In this document: positions 20,964 to 28,901 of the stretch, piece by piece
How positions within the stretch are numbered: the stretch's first letter is position 1
Layout: each line of letters starts with the position of its first letter
Assembly: GCF_002111585.1 (NCBI RefSeq)
Contig: NZ_LUTP01000013.1
Span: 34,957-98,956 of the forward strand
Length of the DNA: 64,000 nucleotides
DNA from: Lonsdalea iberica
GTDB lineage: Bacteria > Pseudomonadota > Gammaproteobacteria > Enterobacterales > Enterobacteriaceae
Direction: 5' to 3'
Program-made: the position numbers and the translations under genes
Notes under the pieces: generated by a model
The model's input: the letters and a program-made list of their open reading frames with translations, nothing else
What the model was told of the DNA's origin: nothing
Database searches by the model: none

Positions 20964-21461
20964 CTAGGCATGCAACGCCTGATATAGCTCGTGATAGGAT
21001 GCCGTCAGCGATTCCAACGTCGCGCGATTCAAGCCACTCGGATTCGGCAAAACCCACACCTGAGTCTCTCCCAGAGAGATATTTTGCTGACCCCAGTCCA
21101 CTTTACTTCGACCGAATGCCTGAGAATAGGCCTGCTTGCCCAACACAGCGAGCGCTCGCGGCTGAAATCGCATGATCTTTTCACGTAATCGCTCCCCACC
21201 CTGCTTTAGTTCGTGGCGAGCCAACTCTAAGGCTTCCACGGTGGGCCTTTCCACTAGCATGGTTATTCCGCAGCCATAATCCGGCAGGAGGGTTTCCTCT
21301 TCCGGCGCCAATTGGCGATCGGTAAATCCCGCCAGATAAATCACCCGCCAGAAGCGATTGTTGGCATTCGCGAAATGATAGCCGTGATGAGCCGTTGAAA
21401 GCCCCGGGTTAATACCACAGAAAACCACCTGCAGATGTGGAGCCAGAATATCCGTAATCAT
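20964..21461 (-). CDS. mug: G/U mismatch-specific uracil DNA glycosylase Mug
   Basis: Removes uracil and ethenocytosine from mispairs in DNA. The 165-residue protein has the Mug/TDG active-site segment [25 protein letters not shown] near residue 15 split as FCGINPGLS and [14 protein letters not shown], and the intercalation loop [11 protein letters not shown] near the C-terminus. Length is close to E. coli's 168. It sits between rpoD/yqjC and tRNA-Ile2, the same neighbourhood as in E. coli. Confidence 0.95.
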   Translation of the reverse strand: MITDILAPHLQVVFCGINPGLSTAHHGYHFANANNRFWRVIYLAGFTDRQLAPEEETLLPDYGCGITMLVERPTVEALELARHELKQGGERLREKIMRFQPRALAVLGKQAYSQAFGRSKVDWGQQNISLGETQVWVLPNPSGLNRATLESLTASYHELYQALHA

Positions 21462-21602
21462 CTCAACCTCGTTATGTTACCCCGAATGTTTATGACAAAT
21501 TCCAGCAATAATAACAACAGGCTAGCCCTGTCTAGAAAACCGCCACCTGGCCGTACGTCTATAGACCTACCTATAAAGGGTAACGTATAATCAGCACCCG
21601 CT

Positions 21603-21678
21603 GGCCCCTTAGCTCAGTGGTTAGAGCAGGCGACTCATAATCGCTTGGTCGTTGGTTCAAACCCAACAGGGGCCACCA
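21603..21678 (+). tRNA. ileX: tRNA-Ile2 (CAU, lysidine-modified)
   Basis: 76 nt with an acceptor stem GGCCCCT / AGGGGCC, discriminator A and encoded CCA. The anticodon is CAT within GACTCATAATC. The sequence and its place next to mug match E. coli ileX, whose C34 is converted to lysidine by TilS so that it reads AUA, rather than an elongator tRNA-Met. A genomic island with an integrase fragment follows directly. Confidence 0.93.
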
Positions 21679-21704
21679 AATTTAAGCTTTAAAACTATGA
21701 AATT

Positions 21705-21733
21705 AAACCACTTTAACCAGAGTGGTTTTTTTG
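21705..21733 (+). terminator. Terminator after tRNA-Ile2
   Basis: Stem AAACCACT / AGTGGTTT, loop of 8 bases, followed by a run of T residues. Confidence 0.85.
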
Positions 21734-22208
21734 TTGCTTGAATATAGATGGGCAGCAAAATGGCAGCAGGTAATTTCCCCAGACCAATAAACATCCCGCC
21801 GTAGCAAAGTAGCGAATTCATTTGTCAGAAATTCATATGCCCCTGGCCATCATTTGATGAATGCGGAGAAGTATGTTCATCAACCCCGGAGCAACGATTT
21901 AGCACATGACGGTTTCATGACTCACAAAGGTGGCGACACAATTAACATTCTGGCACTGGTGATAAAGTCCATTCGTTTCACGTGAGATAGAGCAGCTGTT
22001 CTTGGCATAGGCGGCGGTTTGGCAAAACGGGCAACACCCCGCAGCAGCGTTTAATCATGACACCCTGGCAGGACATAGGTAGCCGTGTAATAATTGATCA
22101 TCGGTCTATGATGTAACATCGCCGGTTATGCCAGGACGGCTCAAGCCTTTCCGACACAACACCCTATTCTATTGATATTGTTAATTTTATAGTAAAAGGA
22201 TTGTTACT
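21734..22208. other. Gene-free stretch between tRNA-Ile2 and the PAAR gene
   Basis: About 475 bases with no open reading frame that I can support on either strand. The segment just after the tRNA (around 21740-21770, with repeated GGCAGCA) resembles sequence commonly left beside tRNA-targeting integrases, but no att duplication is visible. The final ~40 bases are AT-rich and probably carry the promoter and the AAAGGA ribosome site for the PAAR gene. Confidence 0.5.
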
Positions 22209-22877
22209 ATGCCGGGAGCCGCCCGTCTCAACGATATAGGCAGTGGTCACGCGTGTTTTCCAGCTACTCCCGTCGTCGAAGGTAGTCAGGACGTTATCAT
22301 CAATGGCCAGCCCGCCGCACGACAAGGTGACGCCGTTCAGCTCCACGGTTGCCCCTGCCCCAATATGCCCCACGGTCTTCATCCGCGTCAGATAGCCGCA
22401 GGTTCCTCCACCGTCATCATTAACGGTAAGCAAGCCGCCCGTATCGGCGACGATATCAACTGCGGTGGCAATATAGTGACCGGAAGCAGTAACGTCATTA
22501 TCGGGGATACCCCCTATCAATCTCCGGTTGCTGGCTGTGCGCAACAATCCGCCCAGCGGCGTGATCCGCTCCTCGCTTTATCGCCTATGTTGACCATCCC
22601 GCCGGTTTTTGCGAAATCCTGCCTGCGCGGTGAAGGCTGTACTGACGCGGGAACGGAGAAAGAGACGGTTGATAACTTTGGGCAGATGGCGTTATTTGCT
22701 CAGCCCGTCGTCGACGATTGCTGTGGGTATCATCACCCTCACGTAAACAAACCGGTGGTGCAGCACGCGCAAGCTGCGAAGAAGAAAAAAACCTCTCAGT
22801 TGACTGAACCGACCGCGGCATCAAGACCTGTTCAACTCACTGGCTCGGAGCCTGGTATAAAACGCTTTATTACCTGA
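22209..22877 (+). CDS. PAAR-domain spike-tip protein of a T6SS effector module
   Basis: PAAR proteins sharpen the VgrG spike of the type VI secretion system and carry effectors. Residues 1-~100 form a PAAR repeat domain: MPGAARLNDIGSGHACFP, IINGQPAARQGDAVQLHGCP, TVIINGKQAARIGDDINCGG and TGSSNVIIGD. Residues ~105-222 are a Cys- and His-containing linker ending in a Lys run and a Pro/Thr-rich tail, with no recognised domain. The TGA stop overlaps the ATG of the nuclease gene by one base, so the two products are probably translated in a coupled way and act together. Many relatives are single PAAR-pyocin-nuclease proteins; here they are two reading frames. Confidence 0.9.
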   Translation: MPGAARLNDIGSGHACFPATPVVEGSQDVIINGQPAARQGDAVQLHGCPCPNMPHGLHPRQIAAGSSTVIINGKQAARIGDDINCGGNIVTGSSNVIIGDTPYQSPVAGCAQQSAQRRDPLLALSPMLTIPPVFAKSCLRGEGCTDAGTEKETVDNFGQMALFAQPVVDDCCGYHHPHVNKPVVQHAQAAKKKKTSQLTEPTAASRPVQLTGSEPGIKRFIT

Positions 22878-24013
22878 TGTCCTCAAAGGAAATAGCAGTA
22901 ACGCCGACGCCATTGGCTAAATCAGCCATCACGCCAGTTGCCGCTGCCGCGGTTCCCGTGGCTACGATGTCTGCCGGAAACACGGTAGCAACCCGAGCCG
23001 CCGTCACCACGATGACGCAGGTTTGGGGGCAAGTGACATTGACTGAAGGCACACTGGCAGCATCAACTACGGTGCCTTTACTCGGTGTGCTGTTTTCCGC
23101 GTTGTACAGCCCTGCCGTTGGCGAAGGTAGCGACAAGGTACCGGGACGTGATGAGCACTGGCTGGAAGACACACTACGGCAGAAAGGCTGGGCAGGAGAA
23201 ACCGCTACGACCCGCGTGCGTTTTTTCTGGCGTCCCGACATTCACGGTAATATGCAGGTCTACGGCGTGCATACCGGCGAAGGCACGCCGTACGAAGGTG
23301 TGCGCGTCGCGAATATGGTGTGGAAACCCGAGCAAAGCCGCTATGAATTTACGCCCGCACCGGGCGTCGACGGCCCCAAAATCACCTGGACGCCCGCCAA
23401 TCCGGAGGGCTCTGAGCCAATATCGCAGACAGAGACGCCGGTCGCCCCTATCGATCAACCAACCATCCTGGTACACCCGATCCCGGACAGCGCAGAGGAA
23501 ACAACAACTCCGCCGTTCCCGATGCCGGATGAGCAAGACTTCAATGACTGGATACTGGTATTCCCGGCGGACGCTGGCATAAAACCGATTTATGTTTACC
23601 TGAAATCGACAGCAAGAGATGAACCCGGCGTCGTGACTGGACAAGGAGAAGTCCTGGCCGGCGAAGGGAAATGGCTGGACACCGCCAGTTCAGGACTGGG
23701 CGCACCAATACCGGCACAAGTTGCCGATAAACTACGTGGAAGAGAATTCAAAACATTTGACGCATTCAGAGAAGCATTTTGGTTTGCAGTTGCCAATGTT
23801 CCTGAGTTATTTATCCAGTTTAAACGGGGTAACTTAGGTAATATTAAAAGCGGCAAAGCACCATCGCCAAAAGAAGTTGAACAAGTCGGCGGTAGAATTA
23901 AGTATGAGCTTCATCATGTTAAACTTATAAGTGAAGAGGGTGAAGTTTATAATATTGACAACATCAGAGTTGTAACCCCTAAACGACATATTGAAATTCA
24001 TAGAGGTAAATGA
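22877..24013 (+). CDS. S-type pyocin/colicin E-type HNH DNase toxin
   Basis: A 378-residue DNA-degrading toxin. Residues ~1-75 are Ala/Val/Thr-rich and hydrophobic. Residues ~85-230 match the Pyocin_S translocation domain (RVRFFWRPDIHGNMQVYGVH, KITWTPANP, WILVFPADAGIKPIYVYL). Residues ~270-378 match the DNase domain of colicins E2/E7/E8/E9: IPAQVADKLRGREFKTFDAFREAFW, then the HNH motif with Glu344, His346, His347, Asn362, His371 and His375, ending RHIEIHRGK. All catalytic residues are kept, so the nuclease should be active. It follows the PAAR gene (1-base overlap) and is followed by two Im9-type immunity genes. T6SS delivery to rival bacteria is inferred from the PAAR partner. Confidence 0.93.
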   Translation: MSSKEIAVTPTPLAKSAITPVAAAAVPVATMSAGNTVATRAAVTTMTQVWGQVTLTEGTLAASTTVPLLGVLFSALYSPAVGEGSDKVPGRDEHWLEDTLRQKGWAGETATTRVRFFWRPDIHGNMQVYGVHTGEGTPYEGVRVANMVWKPEQSRYEFTPAPGVDGPKITWTPANPEGSEPISQTETPVAPIDQPTILVHPIPDSAEETTTPPFPMPDEQDFNDWILVFPADAGIKPIYVYLKSTARDEPGVVTGQGEVLAGEGKWLDTASSGLGAPIPAQVADKLRGREFKTFDAFREAFWFAVANVPELFIQFKRGNLGNIKSGKAPSPKEVEQVGGRIKYELHHVKLISEEGEVYNIDNIRVVTPKRHIEIHRGK

Positions 24014-24014
24014 C

Positions 24015-24269
24015 ATGAAATCTATCAACGACTATACAGAAAAAGAATTCTTAGAGTTTGTTCATAAAATATTTAATGTCGACGGGACTACAGAGAAAGA
24101 GGATGTCGCAAATGTCCTTGAGTTCAAAAGATTGACTGAACATCCAGATGGATCTGACTTAATTTATTATCCACCAGATGACCGTGAGGATAGTCCTGAG
24201 GGTGTAGTCCAGGCTGTTAAAGAGTGGCGAAAATCGAAAGGCCTCCCGTTATTTAAAGACTCAAAATGA
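24015..24269 (+). CDS. Colicin/pyocin DNase immunity protein, Im9 family (copy 1)
   Basis: 84-residue acidic protein from the ATG at 24015, one base after the toxin stop codon; a longer frame from 23991 lies inside the toxin gene and is not preferred. It matches colicin E-type immunity proteins: SINDYTEKEFLEFVHKIFN, the specificity helix around EKEDVANVLEFKRLTEHP, the conserved binding helix GSDLIYYP (the SDLIYYP of Im2/Im7/Im9), and PEGVVQAVKEWR. As the first gene after the nuclease with intact Asp and two Tyr hot-spot residues, it is the best candidate for the cognate inhibitor. Confidence 0.93.
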   Translation: MKSINDYTEKEFLEFVHKIFNVDGTTEKEDVANVLEFKRLTEHPDGSDLIYYPPDDREDSPEGVVQAVKEWRKSKGLPLFKDSK

Positions 24270-24387
24270 TTATGTAGGGCTGACAAATCACTGTCAGCCC
24301 CCATACACCCTAAGACTTTATATGTTGGTCGTCATCCCAGACAAGATATCACAGCAGCAAAAAGTGTATTCACAGGGAGAAGTAATC

Positions 24388-24654
24388 ATGTGTATAAAAA
24401 ATAACTTAAGTGACTATACCGAACATGAATTTGAGTTATTTATAAACGGTATTTTCCGTGAAAATATCGCAGAAAATGATGAAAAACTTGATGAATTACT
24501 TGAACATTTTGAAAAAATAACATCTCACCCTGACGCTTCGGATCTTTTCTTTTACACACTTGAAGATGACCAATGCACCCCTGATGGTGTTACTAAATAC
24601 ATAAAAGAATGGCGAAAATCGCAAGGATTACCACTTTTCAAAGATTCGAAGTAA
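24388..24654 (+). CDS. Colicin/pyocin DNase immunity protein, Im9 family (copy 2, diverged)
   Basis: 88 residues from the ATG at 24388, which has GGGAGA 7 bases upstream; the in-frame Met at 24322 is not supported. It shares LSDYTEHEFELFINGIF, ITSHPDASDL and the C-terminal WRKSQGLPLFKDSK with copy 1, so the pair arose by duplication. The specificity helix region differs strongly (ENDEKLDELLEHFEK) and the binding helix reads SDLFFYT in place of SDLIYYP. It may protect against a different nuclease as an orphan immunity gene. AT-rich relative to the toxin gene. Confidence 0.9.
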   Translation: MCIKNNLSDYTEHEFELFINGIFRENIAENDEKLDELLEHFEKITSHPDASDLFFYTLEDDQCTPDGVTKYIKEWRKSQGLPLFKDSK

Positions 24655-24660
24655 CCATTG

Positions 24661-24690
24661 GAGAGGATGGTTAATCCTCTCTAAGAAATA
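24661..24690 (+). terminator. Hairpin after the immunity genes
   Basis: Stem GAGAGGAT / ATCCTCTC with a 5-base loop, 6 bases after the second immunity stop codon, followed by A/T-rich sequence including a T run further on. Probably ends the PAAR-toxin-immunity transcript. Confidence 0.6.
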
Positions 24691-24915
24691 AAAACGCCTA
24701 TTTTTTCTTCATTCAGCAACGGCGATAAATGGCTCAACCTTGCTTTAAGCACGAATGACGATTCAAGCCCCAACAGGGTTAATTTCAGTTTGAAGTCTGC
24801 TTAATCTTAGCAAAAGTTGCGATTTGTAAAAAACGGTATTAACTGCAATTACTGGACTGAGATATAATCATGCTTGGCGGAGTTTAAATAACAATAAAAT
24901 AACTAAGGAATGACA

Positions 24916-25473
24916 ATGTTTGACTATAAATCAGCATCAAAAGAACAACTGAAAGCAGAAATGAAACGACTATGCTCTGTAGTATCAGATGTGCCGTTCG
25001 CTACCAAGAAAGAGTTTTTTCATCTCCCTGAAATACTTAGTGAAGGTGAAACACCTTTAGCGGTAGCAAGTGGAGCAATGGATGGCAACACATGGTTGAT
25101 TACACTGACAAATAAGCGTGTCATCTTTTTAGATAAGGGTATGTTCTATGGGATTAAGCAGATTGATGTCAATCTAGGCAATATCGTTAGTGTGGGTGGA
25201 AAGACAGGAATACTTCTAGGTGAAATTCTCATTTCTACTAGCGGCCAGAACTACACTATAAAAAATATAATGAAAGAGTCTGTTATTCCTTTTACAAACT
25301 TAGTAAACGAAACCCGAAATAACCAAAAAGAATCATCGAAACAGCCGAATGAACCTTCGATTTCTTTTGATGAAAAAATTGAACAAATTAAGAAATTAGC
25401 TGCAATGAAAGAAGACGGAATTCTGACTGAGGAAGAATTTCAAACACAAAAACAGCGTATTTTGAACGATTAA
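24916..25473 (+). CDS. PH-domain and SHOCT-domain protein
   Basis: About 185 residues; the ATG at 24916 is 6 bases after AAGGA, better placed than the in-frame ATG at 24910. Residues ~35-130 resemble a bacterial PH-like domain (GEDTPLAVASGAMDG-type start, WLITLTNKRVIFLDKG, IDVNLGNIVSVGGKTGILLG). The last 30 residues, EKIEQIKKLAAMKEDGILTE followed by EEFQTQKQRIL, are a classic SHOCT domain. Such proteins are common on mobile elements; their role is not known. It lies inside the tRNA-Ile2 island, AT-rich, between the immunity genes and an integrase fragment. Confidence 0.8.
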   Translation: MFDYKSASKEQLKAEMKRLCSVVSDVPFATKKEFFHLPEILSEGETPLAVASGAMDGNTWLITLTNKRVIFLDKGMFYGIKQIDVNLGNIVSVGGKTGILLGEILISTSGQNYTIKNIMKESVIPFTNLVNETRNNQKESSKQPNEPSISFDEKIEQIKKLAAMKEDGILTEEEFQTQKQRILND

Positions 25474-25475
25474 AT

Positions 25476-25883
25476 ATGCCTGTTCTTAAACAAGCCGATG
25501 GGCAATGGATAGCTGATTTATCTACTGTTGACCGAAGTAACGGCAATGAAGGCAAGCGCTCCCCTAAAAGATTCTTATCAAAAGGCGAAGCGCTTGCCTT
25601 TGAAACCTACACCCTGCATAAAATTGAAGATGCTGCCTGGCTTGAGGATGAGAAAGACAAGTGGCGTTTGTCCGATCTTGTGCATCTCTGGTTTGCCCCC
25701 CACGGTATAACTCTACGTGACGGTGAAAAACGGAAAAGCGCAGTGCTTTGGGCTGCTGAGTGTATGGGAACGCCGCTGGTTATCGGTAGAACGCTCAGTT
25801 GTTTGCTGCATATCGAGCCAAAAGGCTTGAGGGATAATTTTCTCGAACCAAACACGTTAACTACGTATCGCCCCGAACCATGA
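25476..25883 (+). pseudogene. P2-type tyrosine integrase, N-terminal fragment
   Basis: 135 residues that match only the N-terminal arm-binding and core-binding part of P2-like phage integrases: an opening like VLKQADGQWIADL, then KRFLSKGEALAFETYTLHK, WRLSDLVHLWF and DGEKRKSAVLWAAECMG. The catalytic domain (R...HxxR...Y) is missing; the frame ends after an unrelated tail and is followed by an IS relic. It starts 2 bases after the PH-SHOCT gene. It marks how the island arrived, and can no longer recombine DNA. Confidence 0.85.
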
Positions 25884-25913
25884 ATCTCGAACACGCCTAT
25901 TTTTTAGCTGTGT

Positions 25914-26290
25914 CTAATGAGTTGTGAAGGCTGGGAGAATATGTAGTCCCTCCGGCTTATGGTGCCACCGTCGATGAGGATCTCCGGCCAGTTTCTGCCT
26001 CGTATAGATAACAGGTGGCATATCACCCAGTGAGCTATGCGGACATTCTTCGTTATATTCTATGAGCCAGTTTTCTGTCAGCTCGTGGACTTCTGGCTGT
26101 GTTCTGAACAGAGACATATCGTGTATTTCTGTTCGTAGCGTTTTGTTTAATCACTCAATAAATCCGTCTGCATCGGCCTGCCTGGCTGAATAAAATCGAG
26201 CATCGCGCCGTGCAATTCTGCCCGTTTGGCTAAAACAGCGGCTGTGAGTCCTGACCCATTATCGCTGCGTATAAATGCCGAATTGACTTT
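25914..26290 (-). pseudogene. IS3-family transposase (OrfB) relic
   Basis: Minus-strand reading gives pieces of an rve-type transposase C-terminal half: IRSDNGSGLTAAVLAKRAEL, LDFIQPGRPMQ, then after a frame change GFIE, an in-frame stop, LNKTLRTEIHDMSLFRTQP and NWLIEYNEECPHSSLGDMPP. The second Asp (SDNGS) and the Glu (GFIE) of the DDE triad are recognisable, but a frameshift and a stop codon show that it is dead. Inverted repeats and the upstream half were not found. Confidence 0.8.
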
Positions 26291-26949
26291 ACTATGTATT
26301 GGGACAATACGTCCCCCCCCATTTTTATTTACTTAGGGTGTCTTTTGACACCTTTCCATCATTAAATAACTGATATTCCGTAATCATCTATGGATTTAAT
26401 AACGGGAAGACAGGGAGGTTTATCTTATAGTCATCTAGACTTGTGAACTTCATATTATTTAAGCAGAACAATTGATGCCCGAACCTAACTATTTTTATCT
26501 CAATACTATAACGAATAGTATTTATTTTATGCGTAGCGGAAAGGCCGCTAGACTGCGTTTTAAAAGAAAAAACCCAAGGGAGTTACAACACTAATCCCAC
26601 ACTAAAATTTAGTCTTTTGAACCAAAAAAGATCAAAAAACCAGCACATAAAATCGATAACACCGCCTTAAACGATACATTAAATTTAATTAACTTCTAAA
26701 TTTGGCTTAGTACTTAAAGCCCCTATAATTTGAATTAATATATCTCATTAAGATAGGAGAAGCAGGCAAGTTCATTCGACTAATAATGAATTCAGGGTTA
26801 TTAATACCCTAGCATTTAATTGATTAATGTCTATCGTCGCTTGCCATTTATAATATCAAGCGCTGTATATTTCAATTACCCTACCTATATATGTTTCTTT
26901 ATTATAAGGATACATATAAAGGAGTGGTCACCTATGACTGAGGAATAAT
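26291..26949. other. AT-rich gene-free stretch upstream of the Csu operon
   Basis: About 660 bases without a supported reading frame. It starts with an 8-base C run (26312-26319) beside a short inverted repeat around GGGACAATACGTCCC, possibly a scar from the IS relic. The rest is strongly AT-rich, as expected for a promoter region under H-NS-type silencing in front of pilus genes. A GAGGAA ribosome site precedes the first pilin. Confidence 0.5.
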
Positions 26950-27507
26950 ATGAAAACAGTACGTCCTCTCGCTCTTTCACTGCTGAGCACTGCGCTGACG
27001 TTATCTTTTGTTGGTGCGGCTCATGCGGCTACGGGGTCATTGACCGGAGAGATCGGCGTTCAACTGACCATCGGTGAAGGCTGTACGGTTTCCAACAATA
27101 GTTCGTCCAGCGGCACGAACGAATGGGGAACCTTGAACTTTGGTGAATACGCCGACTTGACCAACGCCGTCAACGGTACCGTTATCGGTAAAGATGGCAG
27201 CAGCACCGTGTCCATCACCTGCAGTAATGGTCTGTCCCCTTCTTTGGCTTTAGATGGCGGCCTATACGGTACTTCCTCGGTTCGTAATCTGTCATCCAAC
27301 GGCGGCAGCACCGTCATTCCTTACCACCTGTACTCCGACAGCGGGCGTAGCTCAGAAATCGCAATTAACGGCTCTTTGTCTCTAAATGCCGACGGCAGCG
27401 CGCAGAACATCCCGATTTATGGCCGTATTTCTCCGGCGGATCAGTCTACTACCGCGCCGGCGTCCGGTACTTATACAGATACTGTGACAGCCACACTGTC
27501 CTGGTAA
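26950..27507 (+). CDS. Csu-type archaic pilus major subunit (spore coat U domain)
   Basis: 185-residue secreted pilin: signal peptide ending near AAHA (residue ~26), then one SCPU domain with the two Cys of TIGEGCTVSNN and VSITCSNGL, and the C-terminal donor motif GTYTDTVTATLSW typical of subunits exchanged by chaperone-usher machinery. It matches CsuA/B of Acinetobacter and sigma-fimbriae pilins. First gene of a five-gene rightward operon. Confidence 0.9.
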   Translation: MKTVRPLALSLLSTALTLSFVGAAHAATGSLTGEIGVQLTIGEGCTVSNNSSSSGTNEWGTLNFGEYADLTNAVNGTVIGKDGSSTVSITCSNGLSPSLALDGGLYGTSSVRNLSSNGGSTVIPYHLYSDSGRSSEIAINGSLSLNADGSAQNIPIYGRISPADQSTTAPASGTYTDTVTATLSW

Positions 27508-27510
27508 TAC

Positions 27511-28089
27511 ATGCAGCCAAAGAGAGACGCATTGAGATTCATTATTAAAGCAAGTTTGGGGAAGCGTTTATGGCAGTGGATGCCGCTCTTCACCAGCCTG
27601 TTTGTATCTCCCTGTACCCCGGCCAGTAGCGTCAGCAAACAGTTTACAGTAGCGGCAGTCATTGACAGCGGTTGTGTCTTTGGCAACAGCGCCAAAAGCT
27701 CGGCCACCAGTTTAGGCACTTTGAACTTCGGCGAAAGGGCCTCTTTAGATAGCAATATTGACGTGACCAGCACGACCGGCGGCGGCTCCATTGTCGTGAC
27801 TTGCACGCCAGGGCTCGCCATCAGTATCGCGATGGACTTCGGGGTAAACGGCGGAAACAGTTCATCACGCTACATGGTAGGGAGCAACAGCAGCGATACC
27901 ATTGCCTATCAACTCTATCAAGATGCCGGACGCAGCGTCGTCTGGGGAACCGGTGCCCAGGCCTATGGCGTCTCTTCCTTTCCCAGCGGTACACAAAGTT
28001 ATCCGGTCTATGGCCGCCTGTTTTCATCCACCACCCAACCTTCGGCAGGCACCTATACGGACACGGTTACAGTGACTCTCACTTATTGA
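27511..28089 (+). CDS. Csu-type pilus minor subunit (spore coat U domain)
   Basis: 192 residues with an N-terminal hydrophobic stretch (WMPLFTSLFVSPCTPAS) as export signal and one SCPU domain: VAAVIDSGCVFGNS, LGTLNFGERASL, IVVTCTPGLAI and the terminal GTYTDTVTVTLTY. It is diverged from the preceding subunit, follows it by 3 bases and probably acts as an adaptor or minor pilin. Operons of this kind often have three such subunits before the chaperone; here there are two. Confidence 0.88.
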   Translation: MQPKRDALRFIIKASLGKRLWQWMPLFTSLFVSPCTPASSVSKQFTVAAVIDSGCVFGNSAKSSATSLGTLNFGERASLDSNIDVTSTTGGGSIVVTCTPGLAISIAMDFGVNGGNSSSRYMVGSNSSDTIAYQLYQDAGRSVVWGTGAQAYGVSSFPSGTQSYPVYGRLFSSTTQPSAGTYTDTVTVTLTY

Positions 28090-28100
28090 AAATAAATAAA

Positions 28101-28889
28101 ATGGAAAAAATACTCACAAAATGGCATTTGGCGCTCTTTGCAGTTTTGCTCGGTTTATTCACTTCTTCCGTACTGGCGGCAAGCTCCGTGCTGGTCTGGC
28201 CTATTTATCAGGTCATCGAGTCGGATGAAAAGGGATCCGCCCTCTGGCTGGAGAACCGCGGTTCATCGCCGGTAACGCTTCAGATCCGCGTGCTAGCCTG
28301 GCAACAGCAGGACAGCAAGGATCGCTACGCGAATCAGACCGATGCTATCGCCAGCCCACCTTTCGCCACCGTCCAGCCTAATCAGCGCCAGATGATCCGA
28401 CTCATGAAAACGATCTCCGTGGCGCCGCAAACTGAACGCACCTATCGCATCGTGATCGATGAAATTCCGACGCTCAACACCGCCGATAAAACACAGTCGG
28501 GACTAAAGCTGCAGATGCGTTATCTGCTGCCGTTGTTTATGACCGGCGACGGCATCAAGCTCAAGCCGCCCAAAAATAAACATGCGGACGACTCGATGCT
28601 AACCCGGCCATTACTCAGTTGGCGCCTCATTCACAAAGGCGATCAGACTGAGCTTGCCATCAAAAATAGCGGCATCGTCCACGCGCGCCTGAGTAATACC
28701 TTTTTCGGCGATAAGCCCCGCGCCACTAAGTCATCAATTTCGCTGGCTCAAGGCTTTTTCGCTTATGTCCTTCCGGGCCAGGAGGTCCGATGGCCGCTGC
28801 CTGCGAATAAACGCCCCGCAATGCAGAGCCACCTCTATGCCCAACTAGCCGATAACCGCCAGCCAACGCTCATCAGCCCCGCGCCTTAA
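28101..28889 (+). CDS. Csu-type periplasmic pilus chaperone (CsuC-like)
   Basis: Periplasmic chaperone that folds the subunits and hands them to the usher. From the ATG at 28101 (11 bases after the upstream stop) it is 262 residues: signal peptide LALFAVLLGLFTSSVLA, PapD-like domain 1 with SSVLVWPIYQVIESDEKGSA and LWLENRG, the NQRQMIRLM segment near the subunit-binding strand, and domain 2 after ~residue 145. A longer upstream frame overlaps the pilin gene in another frame and is spurious. Confidence 0.9.
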   Translation: MEKILTKWHLALFAVLLGLFTSSVLAASSVLVWPIYQVIESDEKGSALWLENRGSSPVTLQIRVLAWQQQDSKDRYANQTDAIASPPFATVQPNQRQMIRLMKTISVAPQTERTYRIVIDEIPTLNTADKTQSGLKLQMRYLLPLFMTGDGIKLKPPKNKHADDSMLTRPLLSWRLIHKGDQTELAIKNSGIVHARLSNTFFGDKPRATKSSISLAQGFFAYVLPGQEVRWPLPANKRPAMQSHLYAQLADNRQPTLISPAP

Positions 28890-28901
28890 TGAGGGAACAG
28901 A

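Noticed and set aside
21603..21678. Calling the CAU tRNA an elongator or initiator tRNA-Met
   Set aside because: The GGCCCCT acceptor stem and the position beside mug match ileX (tRNA-Ile2), not tRNA-Met.
22164..22547. A minus-strand frame opposite the PAAR gene
   Set aside because: The plus strand encodes a clear PAAR domain; the antisense frame is a codon-bias shadow.
27801..28100. The upstream extension of the chaperone frame
   Set aside because: It lies within the second pilin gene in another frame; the signal peptide starts at the ATG at 28101.
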